This document shows positions 1-11,576 of a stretch of 64,000 bases of DNA, piece after piece (the first letter of the stretch is position 1; each line of letters opens with the position of its first letter). The notes beneath the pieces were generated by a model. The model saw only the letters and a list, made by a program, of their open reading frames with translations, had not been told where the DNA came from and searched no databases. The DNA is from Neckera pumila. Taxonomy: Eukaryota > Streptophyta > Bryopsida > Hypnales > Neckeraceae. The DNA is taken from contig OZ018408.1 of the NCBI GenBank assembly GCA_963969595.1, positions 51,771,022 to 51,835,021 on the forward strand. Reading direction: 5' to 3'. The position numbers were made by a program, and so were the translations under genes.

Positions 1-1029
1 ACCGGTTGGCTTGATGTCCGTGATGGTGATCCCGTGGACAACGACGTTGTTGACGTTCTGGATGGTGAGGCCGCCGCCGCCCTTAATGCTGACGCGCACG
101 CCGCGGCCGTCGATGGTCTTGTAGCTGGTGATCATGAGCTCGTTCTTGAGCTTGATGGTCATGCTGTACGCGAAGGTGATCCAGAGCGGGCCAGGGCGGG
201 TGACGGCGTAGCGCAGCGTGCCGCGCGCGGGGTTGGCAGGGTTGTCGTCGCGAGCTGAGGTGACGACATAGATTCGACCGTTCTTGCCGCCAATGGCGCT
301 CCGTCCGAAACCGACTGCGCAATTGGCGAGGCGTTGGCGGTGGGAAGCCCAGGTGGGATCGCAGCGCCAGCAGTCGTCCACGGGGTTGCCGGTGGAGCAG
401 CCGGTTGACGCCAGGGACAAATCGCCAAGCTCTGCATCCGAAGAATCCCTGAAGCACAAAAACAAACGTTCGTAGCTTGTCAGAAAAATAAGGAATAAAT
501 TTAGCGTCACTAGCCCGTACTTGACGTCCGTAACTGACTATTCATTCACGCCACCGTTAAAACAGGTTGGCGTTATTCCTCGATCGAGATGTACGTACAT
601 CCAATTTAGGAATTGGAAAACGAAGAATTGAAAGGGTACTCACTCTGTAGTGGAACCGTCCTCAACCACATCAAACCCGTCCTCGTCGACCAAAGTGGAA
701 TTCGTTCCATCAGCATCTGTTGCGAAAACAACACTTTCGGGATCCTCTTCTTCAACTGTCTCGGTAGCGGTTGTTTCGTCCTCAGGTGCTTCTGCAAATG
801 AGCTCTCATCCACAGTCGTTTCTGAATCGTCAGCAGGAGCAGGAACTTCAGACCAGAAGCTCTCAGCAACTGTGTCATCATCCGACGGAGCCTCTGCTGT
901 CGCCTCGTCGGTGTCGAATTTGAACGTGATGGAATCCGTCGACCCGTACGTTTCAGCAACAACGTCCTGAAAGTGGACCACGGCAAAAACAAACAGCAGC
1001 CCGAGCATCAACATTGCTGACTTCGCCAT
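1..1029 (-). CDS. Pectate lyase (polysaccharide lyase family 1), 5' part, cut by window edge
   Basis: Two exons are visible: 644-1029 (ATG at 1029) and 1-448, joined across a 195-bp GT-AG intron. The join restores the frame (ACA GA / G GAT). At least 278 residues are encoded. Residues 1-25 look like a signal peptide (hydrophobic MLMLGLLFVFAVV, likely cleavage after VVA). Residues 26-145 are a low-complexity Asp/Glu/Thr/Ser-rich stretch. From residue 150 the plant PL1 signature appears: NPVDDCWRCDPTW, RLANCAVGFGRSAIGG, GRIYVVTS, NPARGTLRYAV, KTIDGRG, and then VVHGITITDIKPTG at the edge. PL1 enzymes cleave de-esterified homogalacturonan in the cell wall by Ca2+-dependent beta-elimination. The catalytic Arg and most of the beta-helix lie outside the window, so activity cannot be judged. 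The acidic N-terminal extension is the unusual part. Exon 2 is far more GC-rich than its surroundings. Confidence 0.92.
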
Positions 1030-1200
1030 CTCGCTCAGAGATGAGGACCCAATTCAAAGCTAAACCCAAGCACGGATCCCAAGACTCTAGAACAGTATGC
1101 CCAACCTTTGAGAAGTTGCATGAACTAGATTTATCCTGCAACTGCAATTTGTGGCTGCCTGTAGCGGCGGGCGTTGAAGGCTGTAATGCATTGGGAAGTC

Positions 1201-1208
1201 AATATATA
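1201..1208 (-). promoter_or_regulatory. Possible TATA box of the pectate lyase gene
   Basis: TATATATT reads on the minus strand about 170 bp upstream of the pectate lyase ATG. This would give a 5' UTR of about 140 nt. TATA-like strings are common in this AT-rich DNA, so support is only positional. Confidence 0.3.
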
Positions 1209-1209
1209 C

Positions 1210-3598
1210 AAGTCCAGTATCCACCTAATGATAGCCATCCTAAGACAATCCGCAAAACCGGTAATCCCGATAGCAAAGGTTCCCACAGTGCAGGGCGGGC
1301 ATCCAGCGGCGAGGAGGTTCCCATCGGAGTTCGATCAGGTAGACGTCGACGATCGATGCTTGGAGCGGTGTCGACGTAATTTCAGGAAAGGCCCGCCCTA
1401 TGATCGGCAGTTACCGTCCCCCTTCGTGTAGAAACCGCGAGAATAATCCGTTGCATTTTCAAACCCCAGGATGAAAGTCATGAAACACAGTCAAAGTGAG
1501 CCTAACCTTTCTAACTACAGTCTCCTTATTGGCAATATCTAGAGTAGGTAGTTCAACATGGGAATCGAAGGAGAATATTAGCCGGCGAAGCTCCGAAACT
1601 GCCTAGGTCTCCGCTGCCAAAGTGTGCAGGTGCTGCAGTAATAGCCAGGGGTCTCTAGAAATAGGTGAGCTGCAGGAGGTCAGCGCCACGGAAGTGGGTG
1701 CACTAATCTCGCATTCTAGCAGCGCCACGGCTGCCTCCGCGATCCTTTCGATCATCGTCGTCCGGCAATAGTCGCCTAATTCGTCGTGCGTGTCTGCATG
1801 CATGGGCTTGGTTTCCGCCACTGCTTACAAACTATGGTGCCTTTGGTTACTTTTCTTTTAAATTCTATTGTTTTCCTTAGCACACAGAGAATGAGAGAAA
1901 CATTTCAAAGGCGAAACGTTAACGGATATTCATTAAAATGGCGGTATTCTTCCGCCATCTTTCCATGTATTTTCTAGGACTGGTATAGATTTCAGACCAC
2001 ATGGTCTAAAATGTAGGACTGGTTTACGTTTCAGACCACATGGGCTAAACCTACAACTGCCAAGTTTCTAGAATATTGCCATTCTAACGAAATATCCGTT
2101 CGTTACTTTTCTTTTCCTCACTGAACCACTCATTGTGGTTATGGTTAAGAGAATATTTTGCTTGATTAAAAATTTTTAAATCCTAGCTTACGTTCAATGT
2201 ATGATGATTTTTAATTGGTCAATTATACATGAACCTAGACCAGCGCATATCAGTGTAAGATTTGGCCTCTTCAATCTAAGGATGTTGGTGAAATTGAATT
2301 TTTTTCGTGTCACTGTAGTGTGTTGCATATATTATGCTTTTATATTTAGCCAAATGAGTTGAATGCAGAGATCAACATATGTCCCTATGTAGTTGTTCAA
2401 AGTTGGGATCGTCCACCACAAATTTGTTTTCAAAATTTCAGAATAAATTCACAAGCTTTTCAAAATTGAGAAATAGAAAATTTGACCAACAAATAACCAA
2501 GTCTTCCCTATGAAGAATGCTTGCCGATTAAAGAGATGTATTGCTGGGCTTGCAACAATTGCAGCGAACACTATTCGTCAGGCCAGGTCTACACATATGT
2601 ATGTTAAAACTATTGTGCTACCTCACGCTCCACCTCCAACTTTTTTTACAAAGTGCCATGCAACATTGCAGCAACACGTCTATCTATCGAGGTTTGGATT
2701 TTACTTTGAATATCTAAGTGGCACATTAACTTAAATGTGGCAAACTTGCAAGAAGAGGTTTTAGGGCTTCTGAGTAAATTGTAGGGCAGCTTGGCTAGGG
2801 TTCGAGCATATTGTGAAAAATAAAATATAATATCACCAGAATCAGTGAAGAGCATAGCCTGAAATAGCTTAAAAAAATAAATAAGATTTTGGAAAGATGG
2901 TGCATCAATACGTGACCAATTCACTATTAGAAGATAAAAATGGTTACGTCCTTTAAGAGTTAAATTTTAAGGGAATCTATTATTTTTTACAGGTCAAGAG
3001 ACTCCAAGCTCCATCAATTCCCGTAACATTTCGGATCAGTGACCTCCTTGGTTTGAAACAATTCTTCAGATTCTGCCGCATTGAAGAGCATCTCTGCATA
3101 AGTAATGAGCATAATTCATTGCTGACAAAACTCATGCAAAATTAATATCATACACGAATCTAGCTTGTGTAAGAACACTAATCACACACAGAGAACATGA
3201 TCGTATACATCAACCTCAAACAAGAACAAGACCATGATTATATGATCTCTATGATTGTTAATTAATAATAAGAGTCCAAACGGACAAAATAGGTACTTTC
3301 ATACAAGAATAAGTGCTGAAATAAATCATTCAGAAAACTTCAAGGAAGGTAGCGATAGAATGAAGAGATCATATCCCACACAATAGAATTATGTTTTTGA
3401 AAGAAAAAATAATCAATTGTTATATCCAGAGGACACTCTATTGTCAGAAGGATCTTGCTTCCATGAGCATCTGCATCACCATGCCGTAAGCTCCACCACT
3501 GGTGGTATTTACCTTCAATTAGATTAAATCAGCATCAATGTTGTTCTTCCAATCCCAGAATGAGAGCTTAAGGACACCTCGAAGTCCAAAATGTGATA
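1210..3598. other. Spacer with one short tandem duplication and no supported gene
   Basis: A 39-bp unit (begins AGGACTGGT, contains TTCAGACCACATGG) is tandemly duplicated at about 1976-2052. A minus-strand open frame at 1603-1821 encodes 72 residues (internal stretch MIERIAEAAVALLECEIS) and is more GC-rich than its surroundings. It opens with GTG, or with ATG seven codons in, and resembles nothing I know. I do not call it a gene. Nothing else was recognised. Confidence 0.4.
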
Positions 3599-3600
3599 TA

Positions 3601-3977
3601 TGGTAAATGCACCCATAGTCGATCTTTTAAGGGATTTTCTAGTGAATCATGAGCAATTTATGATGAAGCAAATAGAAAATATGAGGATTGAAAATTTTCC
3701 ATTATTTCATTTCCAAAGTTGAAATTACTATGAATTTTGGGAGCCAAAAACTATTTATGCCCCATTGCCAATCTCGAGACTCTTCCAATTCTGATCAATC
3801 AAGAATTGCTTTCCCGCTCACTACTTTGGAACATGGGCCATAACTTTATTAGTCACAACCTTGAAAAAACACATATCAAGCTTAAATTGGGTTTGTTTAG
3901 GTTAATTCCAACCTGAGTTGAAAATAGTGTCCCTTATAGGTTGGCTATAGGTGGAGGTTGACAATGGGTATTTCTAG
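3601..3977. mobile_element. Family G MITE-like element, degenerate copy (G5)
   Basis: This segment is similar to the interior of the other G copies. It carries the stretch around GAATTTTGGGAGCCAAAAA and the stretch reading ACTTTGGAACATGGGCC near 3826. It is bounded by TGGTAAATGCACCCAT and a degraded inverse of this near 3977. TA lies before the left end. Confidence 0.45.
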
Positions 3978-4012
3978 TTCTTTCACCATGCAACATCTTT
4001 TTGTTGCTAGTA

Positions 4013-4282
4013 CACTAAAATTGATAAATAGTGTTGGGTGATAATTAATGTTGTTCGTTGTTTTTTTGAAATGTTGAAATGTAATTCACATTTCATTATT
4101 TATTTTAGCATTTCAACATTTCACTAATTAGTATTGTTCTTTGAAATGACCAAATTTTACTATAGAGCTAAAATAGTGTTAGAATGAGTAAATAATGTTC
4201 TAACACTAACCTTGCAAATCACAATTAGTGTTATTGTTGACAATTAGTGTAGCCAACACTATTTACCAATTTTATTGTAGTG
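4013..4282. mobile_element. CACTA-type MITE, about 270 bp
   Basis: The left end begins CACTAAAATTGATAAATAGT and is followed by GTTGG. The right end, read inverted, begins CACTACAATAAAATTGGTAA and is followed by ATAGTGTTGG. Both termini start with CACTA and share a subterminal AAATAGTGTTGG block. The interior holds further AGTGTT-type subterminal repeats in both orientations. There is no coding capacity. The flanking 3-bp target copies (gta, ggt) do not match, so the boundaries are set from the terminal motif only. Confidence 0.6.
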
Positions 4283-4682
4283 GGTTTCAGAGAAGCCGTT
4301 GAGGGAGAAAAGTTGCCAAGAGGCACACACGTTCTTCAATAACTCTGCCACCGTTGGAAGTTGTCACCCACTTCCAGGAGCTGGGTAACAGTTTTCACGT
4401 CGAAAACTCATCTTCATGCTTCCAACATCCGAGACTCATTTATCTCAATTAGAAAATTGAGAGAGGAAGAGGTTAGGGAGTCTACGGTATAAGTCCAGTG
4501 TTGGAAAGTTAACACTCAACGTTGAACATTTTGCCATCTAAACTACTCTAAAACCAACAGGTATAAGAGCTGATCGAAAGTACGTTATCCTTTGCTGAAA
4601 ACTTTTATGAAGTCTATTGCGGGACTCCATCTCTACAACTTCAAAAAAGTGTGTTGCATGTGTGTATAGGCTCGCCAATCAC

Positions 4683-7600
4683 TTACTTGCAGCATTTACT
4701 ATCAACGAAGACTCGTGAAGGAACCACAAGTCCTACTGCAGGGCAAACAAAAGACATCCATGTCAAGATGTACTTTTCGATCCATGACTCTGACTTTTCC
4801 CGCCTATCGGAAGCAGCAATTTCTGCCACTCCAAAGGACGATTCACGAGGGATCTGCTTCTCTCGTCCTGCAGACACGTCACTCAAGTCTTCAGGTATGG
4901 AGGCGGCATTTTGGGGTATGCCAAAGTCTGAGAAGACAAGCCTCATGATCTCGCTTGTACCACAAGGGTGTAATGCGAACCATGGTCTGTGTAAAAGAGG
5001 GTGATCCTGCCACACACAAGACCAACAACTAGAATTAATACAAAGTTTGGCATGACTGGGATTTGGATTACCTCTAAACCTTCACTAATTCAATGAACCT
5101 GGCCTCGACCAATTGATCACTTCCTCTCAATTGTCATCTGTGCGACTTCCAGAAACATCTGCAAAGCCTGATTGACAAGAAACTGTGATTATGCTCGTTC
5201 TAAAATAATTCAAATTATACTCCATAGGGTATTCAGACTGGTTCAAGAACTCTTAGACAACACTATGGAGAGTACCTCTTGAGTCAAGAAAGTCCATCGA
5301 CTCTCGTTGCTGATATGCTGAGACCCAACAGGCAAGTCTTGAAGCACACTGTTCCATTGAAGTGCCCTCCCATCTAAGACAGCCCCACGTCCTTCAGGTT
5401 AGATTTTGATTGTTCCCATTTAACCATCATCTAAGGGACACTTTAGATTGCACAGGTCAAGGCAACGAGCTTCAGTTTGAACCAACATCATGTGCAACTA
5501 GCGCTGAGATAATAGGCTCAAAAAGAACTTCCATATCTGACATCCTATGACACCGTTGAGACAGCAAGGGCCTAATCTACCTTAGAATGGTAGCTGAAAC
5601 CTTGTTAACTACCTCCGGAATCTCAAATATTTATACCATGTCACACGAGCCATGTACGCACCACCTCTTCACGCTCATGCTTGTTACTCGGACAAATATA
5701 AAGTTCTCATTAAAAAAAAACAAGGTAAAACAAGTAAAAATGATTTCCGCACCGCTCAACGTGGATTTCCTGTAATCTCAAGCTTATTGCTTTGACCTGT
5801 CTCAGTCCAAAGTGGCCATAACTTGTCGAAACTCTGCTTCGTGTGTTGGTCATTATGATATGTACGCCAGATGAATGTACAATCGTTTTGTTCTCAAGCC
5901 AGTAAATCCAGAACTTCATTGCTACAAACCTTGAAGTTGCAGCGCACATGCAAAAGATTAAGAATGAAGTACTTTATCAGTAACGCTTCCTATGCACGAA
6001 CCTGGCAGACGACCTTGAAGAAAGAGCATGGGAACTCTGTAAGATTCGTTGTAAACCACGTGATATGTGTACAGGTGTTGCTCATAATCTCCAACCAAAC
6101 CTTCATACTGCGACTCCATGAACACGCCGTTAATATTCACTCAATCAATTGTTTACATCCAGCATACCCGATGAGTAAACGCTGAGGTCACTTGAAAAGA
6201 ATCCCCAGATTGCGATACAAGAAACTCAAGGATTTGAGACTAACCAAAACGAGAAGGAAGCGAAGGGAGAGAAAACTCTAAAAGCCCGAATATGCGCCAC
6301 AGAAAAAGCTGAAAGATCTGCATACAGAGTAATTAAGAGCTCCAGCGCAGATGTATTACCATGGTGGCTTGGTCCTCTGCGTCATGATCATCCCCGTCAG
6401 ATTCGTCAAGCCTTTCCACACCAACCTGCACAACTCATATTCCTTCATGGATCAAAACAACTCTGACTAATAAAAACAAAATTTCTCATTACAGCTACAA
6501 CATAAACCTCACACAGATACTCCCTCCGTTTGGAATTAGTGTATCCATCTCAGTGGCGATTGCTTTGTGAAATGAATACACTATTTCCAAACGGAGGGAG
6601 TATGATTTAATCCGAAACGCCAGATGTAAAGAGCCCGGTAACCGCATAGGACGTAATCAATGGTTGCACAAAAAATTTCGAATCAAATTTGGGCACGGTC
6701 CTAGTGTGTGGGGGGACCGGGCAATTTTGACCCGCGATCAGGGTCTCGATCAAATGTTTTGGCGAAACATGTTACTATAAAGCTTCTAAAAATATGATTC
6801 TAATGAGATGAAATACGCTTCCTAACTCAACGGACTGAGAACACAGCATGCAATTCATGGTGCGCAATGAACATGGCAGCAGACTTCATGCAGAGCCAAC
6901 ACGCAGATCCAATTTTTTGTTTTATCTTGCTGATTTCTCGGTCAAATCCTCCTATTGATATCTTGCTGGAAAGCTATGGATGATGCGTTTCTAACATGGA
7001 GTTGTTGCCCATGTTCTGATCTACAGTACTGAGGTTGCAGCAACCGATTTAAGTTCGCTAACTGGGGTTTCAAATGCCGTCATTATACCCAGAGTTCCGG
7101 TTTAATTGTTGGAGAGGTGCATACCTCACGATCAGAACTCACATGATCTTGAAGCATTAGATATCCACAAGTCTGCACCCACCAGAACCCTTGTCAATCA
7201 GCAATCTGCCAAAAGTACAATCCTAGCTACACTCTCCAAATTAGAACGATTACAAGCTCCCAAACCATCACGCCCAATTCCTCGAAGAAATCAGAATCGA
7301 GATACTCACAACATTTTCAAATCTATGATAAAGAATTTGTTAATCCTTGAAGGACTTGCACCAGAGACTAAAACACCTATTTTCTTATCCAAATTATAGT
7401 CCCAGCGCAAGTTCACCACATTCTTATTGAACAATTACTTTATTTGAAGGTTTCTAATTTGACATAGAGAATGAATTCGCCTACATTCTGAAAAATTTCC
7501 CACGCAAAGATTATCTTCGAAATTATCTCCGAAAAACTGGCAATTCCAAAGAATGAAATAATGGCGCCTCACATGTCCAGGAATTGCCGATAGCGCAGTC

Positions 7601-7710
7601 TTCTGCCAAGTCCACTGCGGCAACTCGGGGCAGCAGTGCTCCCACGTCGTCACAAGATACAAGGCTGCTCGCTCGAAGTCCTCAACACTGAGAGTTCCAT
7701 CCCAAGCCAT
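4683..7710 (-). CDS. ATG10: Autophagy E2-like conjugating enzyme ATG10
   Basis: Six minus-strand exons join in frame through GT-AG introns: 7573-7710, 7125-7172, 6360-6425, 6002-6107, 5276-5391 and 4683-5006. They encode 265 residues. The start is the ATG at 7710. Family landmarks in order are TLSVEDFERAALYLVTTW (6-23), GYLMLQDH (49-56), the acidic DESDGDDHDAED, YTYHVVYNESYRVPMLFLQG (98-117), DGRALQWNSVLQDLP, RWTFLTQE, HRPWFALHPCGTSE with the active-site Cys in HPC (Cys173), and ILTWMSFVCPAVGLVVPSRV near the C-terminus. ATG10 transfers ATG12 to a lysine of ATG5, the step that builds the ATG12-ATG5-ATG16 ligase for ATG8 lipidation in the cytosol. An insert of about 50 Ser/Glu-rich residues lies between RLVFSD and YILTW. 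It is larger than I expect for plant ATG10 and could be an unspliced small intron. Intron 2 contains a Stowaway element. Confidence 0.9.
6520..6600. mobile_element. Stowaway-type MITE (Tc1/mariner), 81 bp, in ATG10 intron 2
   Basis: The terminal inverted repeats are CTCCCTCCGTTTGGAATTAG on the left and, read inverted, CTCCCTCCGTTTGGAAATAG on the right. It is flanked by TA at 6518-6519 and 6601-6602. The CTCCCTCCGT end and TA target are the classic Stowaway signature. The ends are almost intact, which suggests a fairly young insertion. Confidence 0.88.
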
Positions 7711-8033
7711 AAACCCTAAAACCCTAGCCACACTTCGTTGCTTCCACAGTTCTTTGCATCCACACTTCGTATCCACAACCCAGTTTGAAAAATTCCCCAG
7801 GTACGAAACTCTTGGTATTGCAACGGCTTACACCTGCTTTCCAACGAAGCCTCACCTCAAAACCTAAGTAATGTTCAAAACGATTAGAACGCCGGCAGAA
7901 AGGCAGGATTTCATGGCCTTGGACGAATCGGAAAACCAATCCCTCGAAACAGGGGAGAGGGACAGTCATGCTCACCGTAAAGCTTGAAAATGGTCGCGCT
8001 TTAAGGTAGACTAGTGTAGCTGTGCCGATGCCA

Positions 8034-8407
8034 CAGCCAAAACAAAAGCAAAGATAATCTTCTAATTATTAAAGTCATAATAAAAACTTTGAAATTCAAT
8101 AACTTTTGCATTGTATGCCTAAACGCCACAAAACAAAGCCCGTGCCCCCCTTCTCGCCAAGAACTTTCCGACGGTACTAAGCACACAGCCGAAATCAAAG
8201 TAAAAATAATTTTCTAATTTTTTTATCTGTAAATACTTCAAAATTCAATCACTTCTGCACCATAGCTCCAAACGCCACAAAGCCAAGCCCGTGCACCCCT
8301 CCTCGCCGAGGCTTTCCGACGGTACCAAGTACGCGGCGGGGGACGCATGGTCCGGGAAATCTCAACGTAACAAACAAACAAACAAACAAACAAACAGCCA
8401 AACTTAA
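8034..8407. repeat. Tandem duplication of a 150-bp unit ending in an (AAAC)n tract
   Basis: Two neighbouring units (about 8034-8185 and 8193-8340) both run from an AAAATAAT.TTCTAATT block through CAAACGCCACAAA to CTTTCCGACGGTAC. The second continues to ATGGTCCGGGAAATCTCAACG and ends in AACA/AAAC repeats. An inverted, more diverged copy lies at about 9500-9720. No tRNA-type A/B boxes were seen, so a SINE is not supported. Confidence 0.5.
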
Positions 8408-8455
8408 GGTATGGATGTGACACTTATTCAAATCTGCAAATCTTCAGGGTAGCTA

Positions 8456-8852
8456 AGGTAGAACCACCTATAACCGACAGAATAAGGAATTCCAACATGA
8501 TCTGGACTAGTGAAGGCAAACAAATATTTCTCAGAGGTACATTGCTAGAAATGACAAGGATTGCCAAAAAATTGGTCATTTTATTGCTTGAACTCAAATG
8601 ACTATGAATTTTGGGAGGCAAAAAGTGCTCTAGACCCATGACCAACCTCAGACTCTTTCAATTTCGATCACTCAATAACTTTTTTCCTATTCAATATTTT
8701 CTACTTTCTTTCTCACAACTTGGGACATGTGTCATGTATTTATTAATTCCAACGTTTGAAAAGGAAAAAAATAAACATTCTAAGCTTGGTCAAAAAGACA
8801 TGCATCTATAGGTTGGGAATGGGTCACTGGTCGGGAATGGGTGGCTCTACTT
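8456..8852. mobile_element. Family G MITE, copy G1, TA target
   Basis: The left end is AGGTAGAACCACCTATAACC. The right end, read inverted, is AAGTAGAGCCACCCATTCCC. TA flanks both sides. The 397-bp interior has no coding capacity. The same interior and ends recur at 38103-38498 in the opposite orientation and at 31537-32200. Confidence 0.7.
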
Positions 8853-9499
8853 TACAAAATAAAATGATAAGCACTTGTTAGGAAATGATTTAGGAAACCA
8901 ACAAAATTGGTTTCGTATTTTTCTGAGTTGTATGCATATAACACAATTTTTGAAAACAACTACGTAGATGTACCTACTCTAGATACTAGCTAGCCAACAC
9001 CAAAGTAGGCATAGAAACATCCAAAAGCAACACATTGTAAGCTTGGATCATGCACATGTGATTGGCCAACGCAAGAATCTCCCTTATAACAATGACAACT
9101 TCTTGGAACCTCACTTGTCTACTTTAGGTCCACTTGGGCGTGGATTTAGGTCATTTTCTAGATGTCCGTAAATGACTATTGTTACATTTAGGTGCTTCTA
9201 CCTTAGTTGTGTAATGAGCCTAATGCAGACACTGTTCTGCCCCCGCATTTTATCCTTGGGGAAAACACATGAACTTTTAATTTGCAACGCATGAATTTTT
9301 TTGCAAATTTTGAGTTCATATTTGCAATTAGAGGCCCTAAATTAGCTGGGAGGAATGTAGAAAAATAGATTTGAGACGGCACAAGATAGGGGCCTTTTTT
9401 TACATTCGCTCTTGGTTGGACCTCCGCATTAGGCTTGTCATACAACTATAAGCGCGACCGTTGTAAATCAATTGCCTAAGCAATCTATACATCTATACA

Positions 9500-9720
9500 T
9501 TAAACTAGGGTTGTTTTGTTTTGTTTTGTTTGTTATGGTGAGATATTTAGAACCATGCGTACAGTTGGGTTCTTGGTACCATCCAAAAGCCCTTTGCAAG
9601 GAGGAGTGTGAACACTTTGTTGTGTGGCGTTCCAACTCATGGCAAAAAAGATATTGAATTTTGAAATATTTATGAATGAATTAAAAAATTAGAAAATAAC
9701 TTATATTATTATTTTGTTAT
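9500..9720. repeat. Inverted copy of the 8.2-8.4 kb repeat unit
   Basis: Read inverted, this matches the second unit at 8193-8407: CTAATTTTTTA, TTTCAAAATTCAAT, AACGCCACA, GGTACCAAG, ACCATGCGT, and a terminal AAAC-type tract (here GTTTTGTTTTGTTTG). The two copies are about 1.1 kb apart in opposite orientation, with G1 between them. Confidence 0.5.
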
Positions 9721-10236
9721 TATATAGTAGCAACGTCACAAGGCGTACTAGCCAAAAACAAACCAACTTCACAATTAAGGTAAAACAACCTATTGCGGTC
9801 AGAAGATCCTACAGTAGGTACCTAGGAAATGTCCCTTTTGGTATTTTTGATAAATGAGATTTGAATCACCATCAATATCTTAGCTGATAGTAATGGAGTG
9901 ATAAGTGACCTCATTAGGAACTTCCAACTTTTCAATGTAAATTCATAGTAGGAAGTGACTTTTTAAGGCCTTTAACATTAGAAAATATTGTAACTAATAC
10001 GCATGAATAAAATGAGTATTATAGATACAATTTTGTTGGTTTGGAGTTATTCTAGAGACTCTCGTAGGCCATGACAGGCAAAACACTTTAAGAATTCATA
10101 ACAAATTCATACTTTGTCAAAAAAAATATTTCCATTGTTCTTGCTATTTCTCACACTTCTCTTTATGTAGTAAAAAAAATTTAAAAATTATAGCAATGGC
10201 ATGAGGACAAACTCCAAATTCTTACTAGAGTAGGAT

Positions 10237-10489
10237 CATTAGAGGGAATTTAGGGGCCTTGGAGGACTGTTTTAGGCTCATTCCCAATCTAGCCCAATTT
10301 TGTGAACAACAGTACAAACTGTCAAAAAATATTTGTTAAATAAAAAAAAATCAAATATCATTTTAAGCAATTTAAAAAAAAAAAAAAATGATGTGACAGT
10401 CATTGTGCCACATTAGCCAGCTACTTTCTTGTAGTCTAGAAATGCAGGAGAACTCAGAGCCCTCCAAGGCCCCCCAAATCCCCTTAATG
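10237..10489. mobile_element. Family D MITE, copy D1
   Basis: The left end is CATTAGAGGGAATTTAGGGG. The right end, read inverted, is CATTAAGGGGATTTGGGGGG. Both continue into CCTTGGAGG. The interior holds the family block GGCTCATTCCCAATCTAGCC and an A-rich centre. There are no direct repeats next to the ends. Confidence 0.65.
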
Positions 10490-11576
10490 GTTTTACTTTA
10501 TAACTTCACGTTTCAAAATCGTAGGACATTAAAAATATCATACAAACTCTGTCAAGTCTAATGTGGCCTACAACCTTGACTACGGGGCTTTGCTCAACAC
10601 ACAAGTGGCTAGGTACTTGAGTAGTGGAGCTCCCACGTTGGCTTGACATCCCTTCTTGCATATGGCCTCAATTGTAGAATCTCAACATCTGACAAAGCTC
10701 AGAACAATGACCCCCTACATCCAATGATAGAACGCTAACATAATAACATCTAATGGGATGTCCTATGACCCCAATGACAAAACATCTTAATCGTTGGCAA
10801 ACTTTGTTCTTCATGGCAAGGTATGTTGTAGTAAAATTTCATCTTTACACAGTTCTTGCACATAATGGACACTTCAACTATTTTAGGATTTAAGGGGGCA
10901 GTTTGGAATTTGGATGTATTTAGCAACCTAGGATAAAACATGTTTTTATCTTCTACAAACGATCTATTCAACACCTTCAGATGTGTTGCATTTAAGTTCA
11001 AAATGTCTTTGTTTTCTAGGTTCTACAAAGAGTAGACACTTCAGCTACTTTAGGATTTAGGGTGGCAGATTGGGGCTTGAATGTCTTCTTTTGCACTCCT
11101 TGTGGTCTCCATTGTTCAAGATTGAAACGGCAAATCGTCTGGGACAAATGTAGAGATTAAAATGGAATCTTAATATGAGGTTTGAGGATACTTCTTTATG
11201 CATGTATTTCCAAGACGTGTCAAACTTTGTATATTGATGATTTAATTGCTTGTATTTTACTTCAAGTACTACTAGGTATTTTGAGCTGTCTTTCTTACAG
11301 TTTACAATTTAAGTGTCATATAATGGTTTTAAAGTTTTCTATTTTAGGAAGACACAACATTGGGCATCATTACACTAGAAGAAAACCGTATAGAATATAT
11401 GTTCCATTCCAATTTTTTGTATTGGATGGCAAGTATAACACGATTCTTAGGTCCAACCATTCCATTTGCATTTACAAACATGTTAAAGATAAAAGGATAT
11501 GTATCTCCCGTGAACACAAAATTATATTGCCTTGTACACGTTTCAATTCGTGTCACTTTAAACGCAAGATATGTTA
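10490..11576. other. Spacer, nothing recognised
   Basis: This is AT-rich sequence with short open frames only. The longest (11182-11577, plus, 131 codons) has no ATG-anchored protein-like stretch and overlaps other frames of equal quality. Two short stretches at about 10850 and 11040 both read CACTTCA(A/G)CTA-TTTTAGGATTTA. They show an old direct duplication of about 60 bp. Confidence 0.35.

Noticed and set aside
3420..3640. Minus-strand protein-like stretch (FWDWKNNIDADLI, GGAYGMVMQMLMEARSF)
   Set aside because: It is interrupted by a stop, runs into the end of a G element, and has no splice context or recognised family.
8364..8397. (AAAC)n tract as a SINE tail
   Set aside because: No tRNA- or 7SL-like promoter boxes and no target duplication were found.
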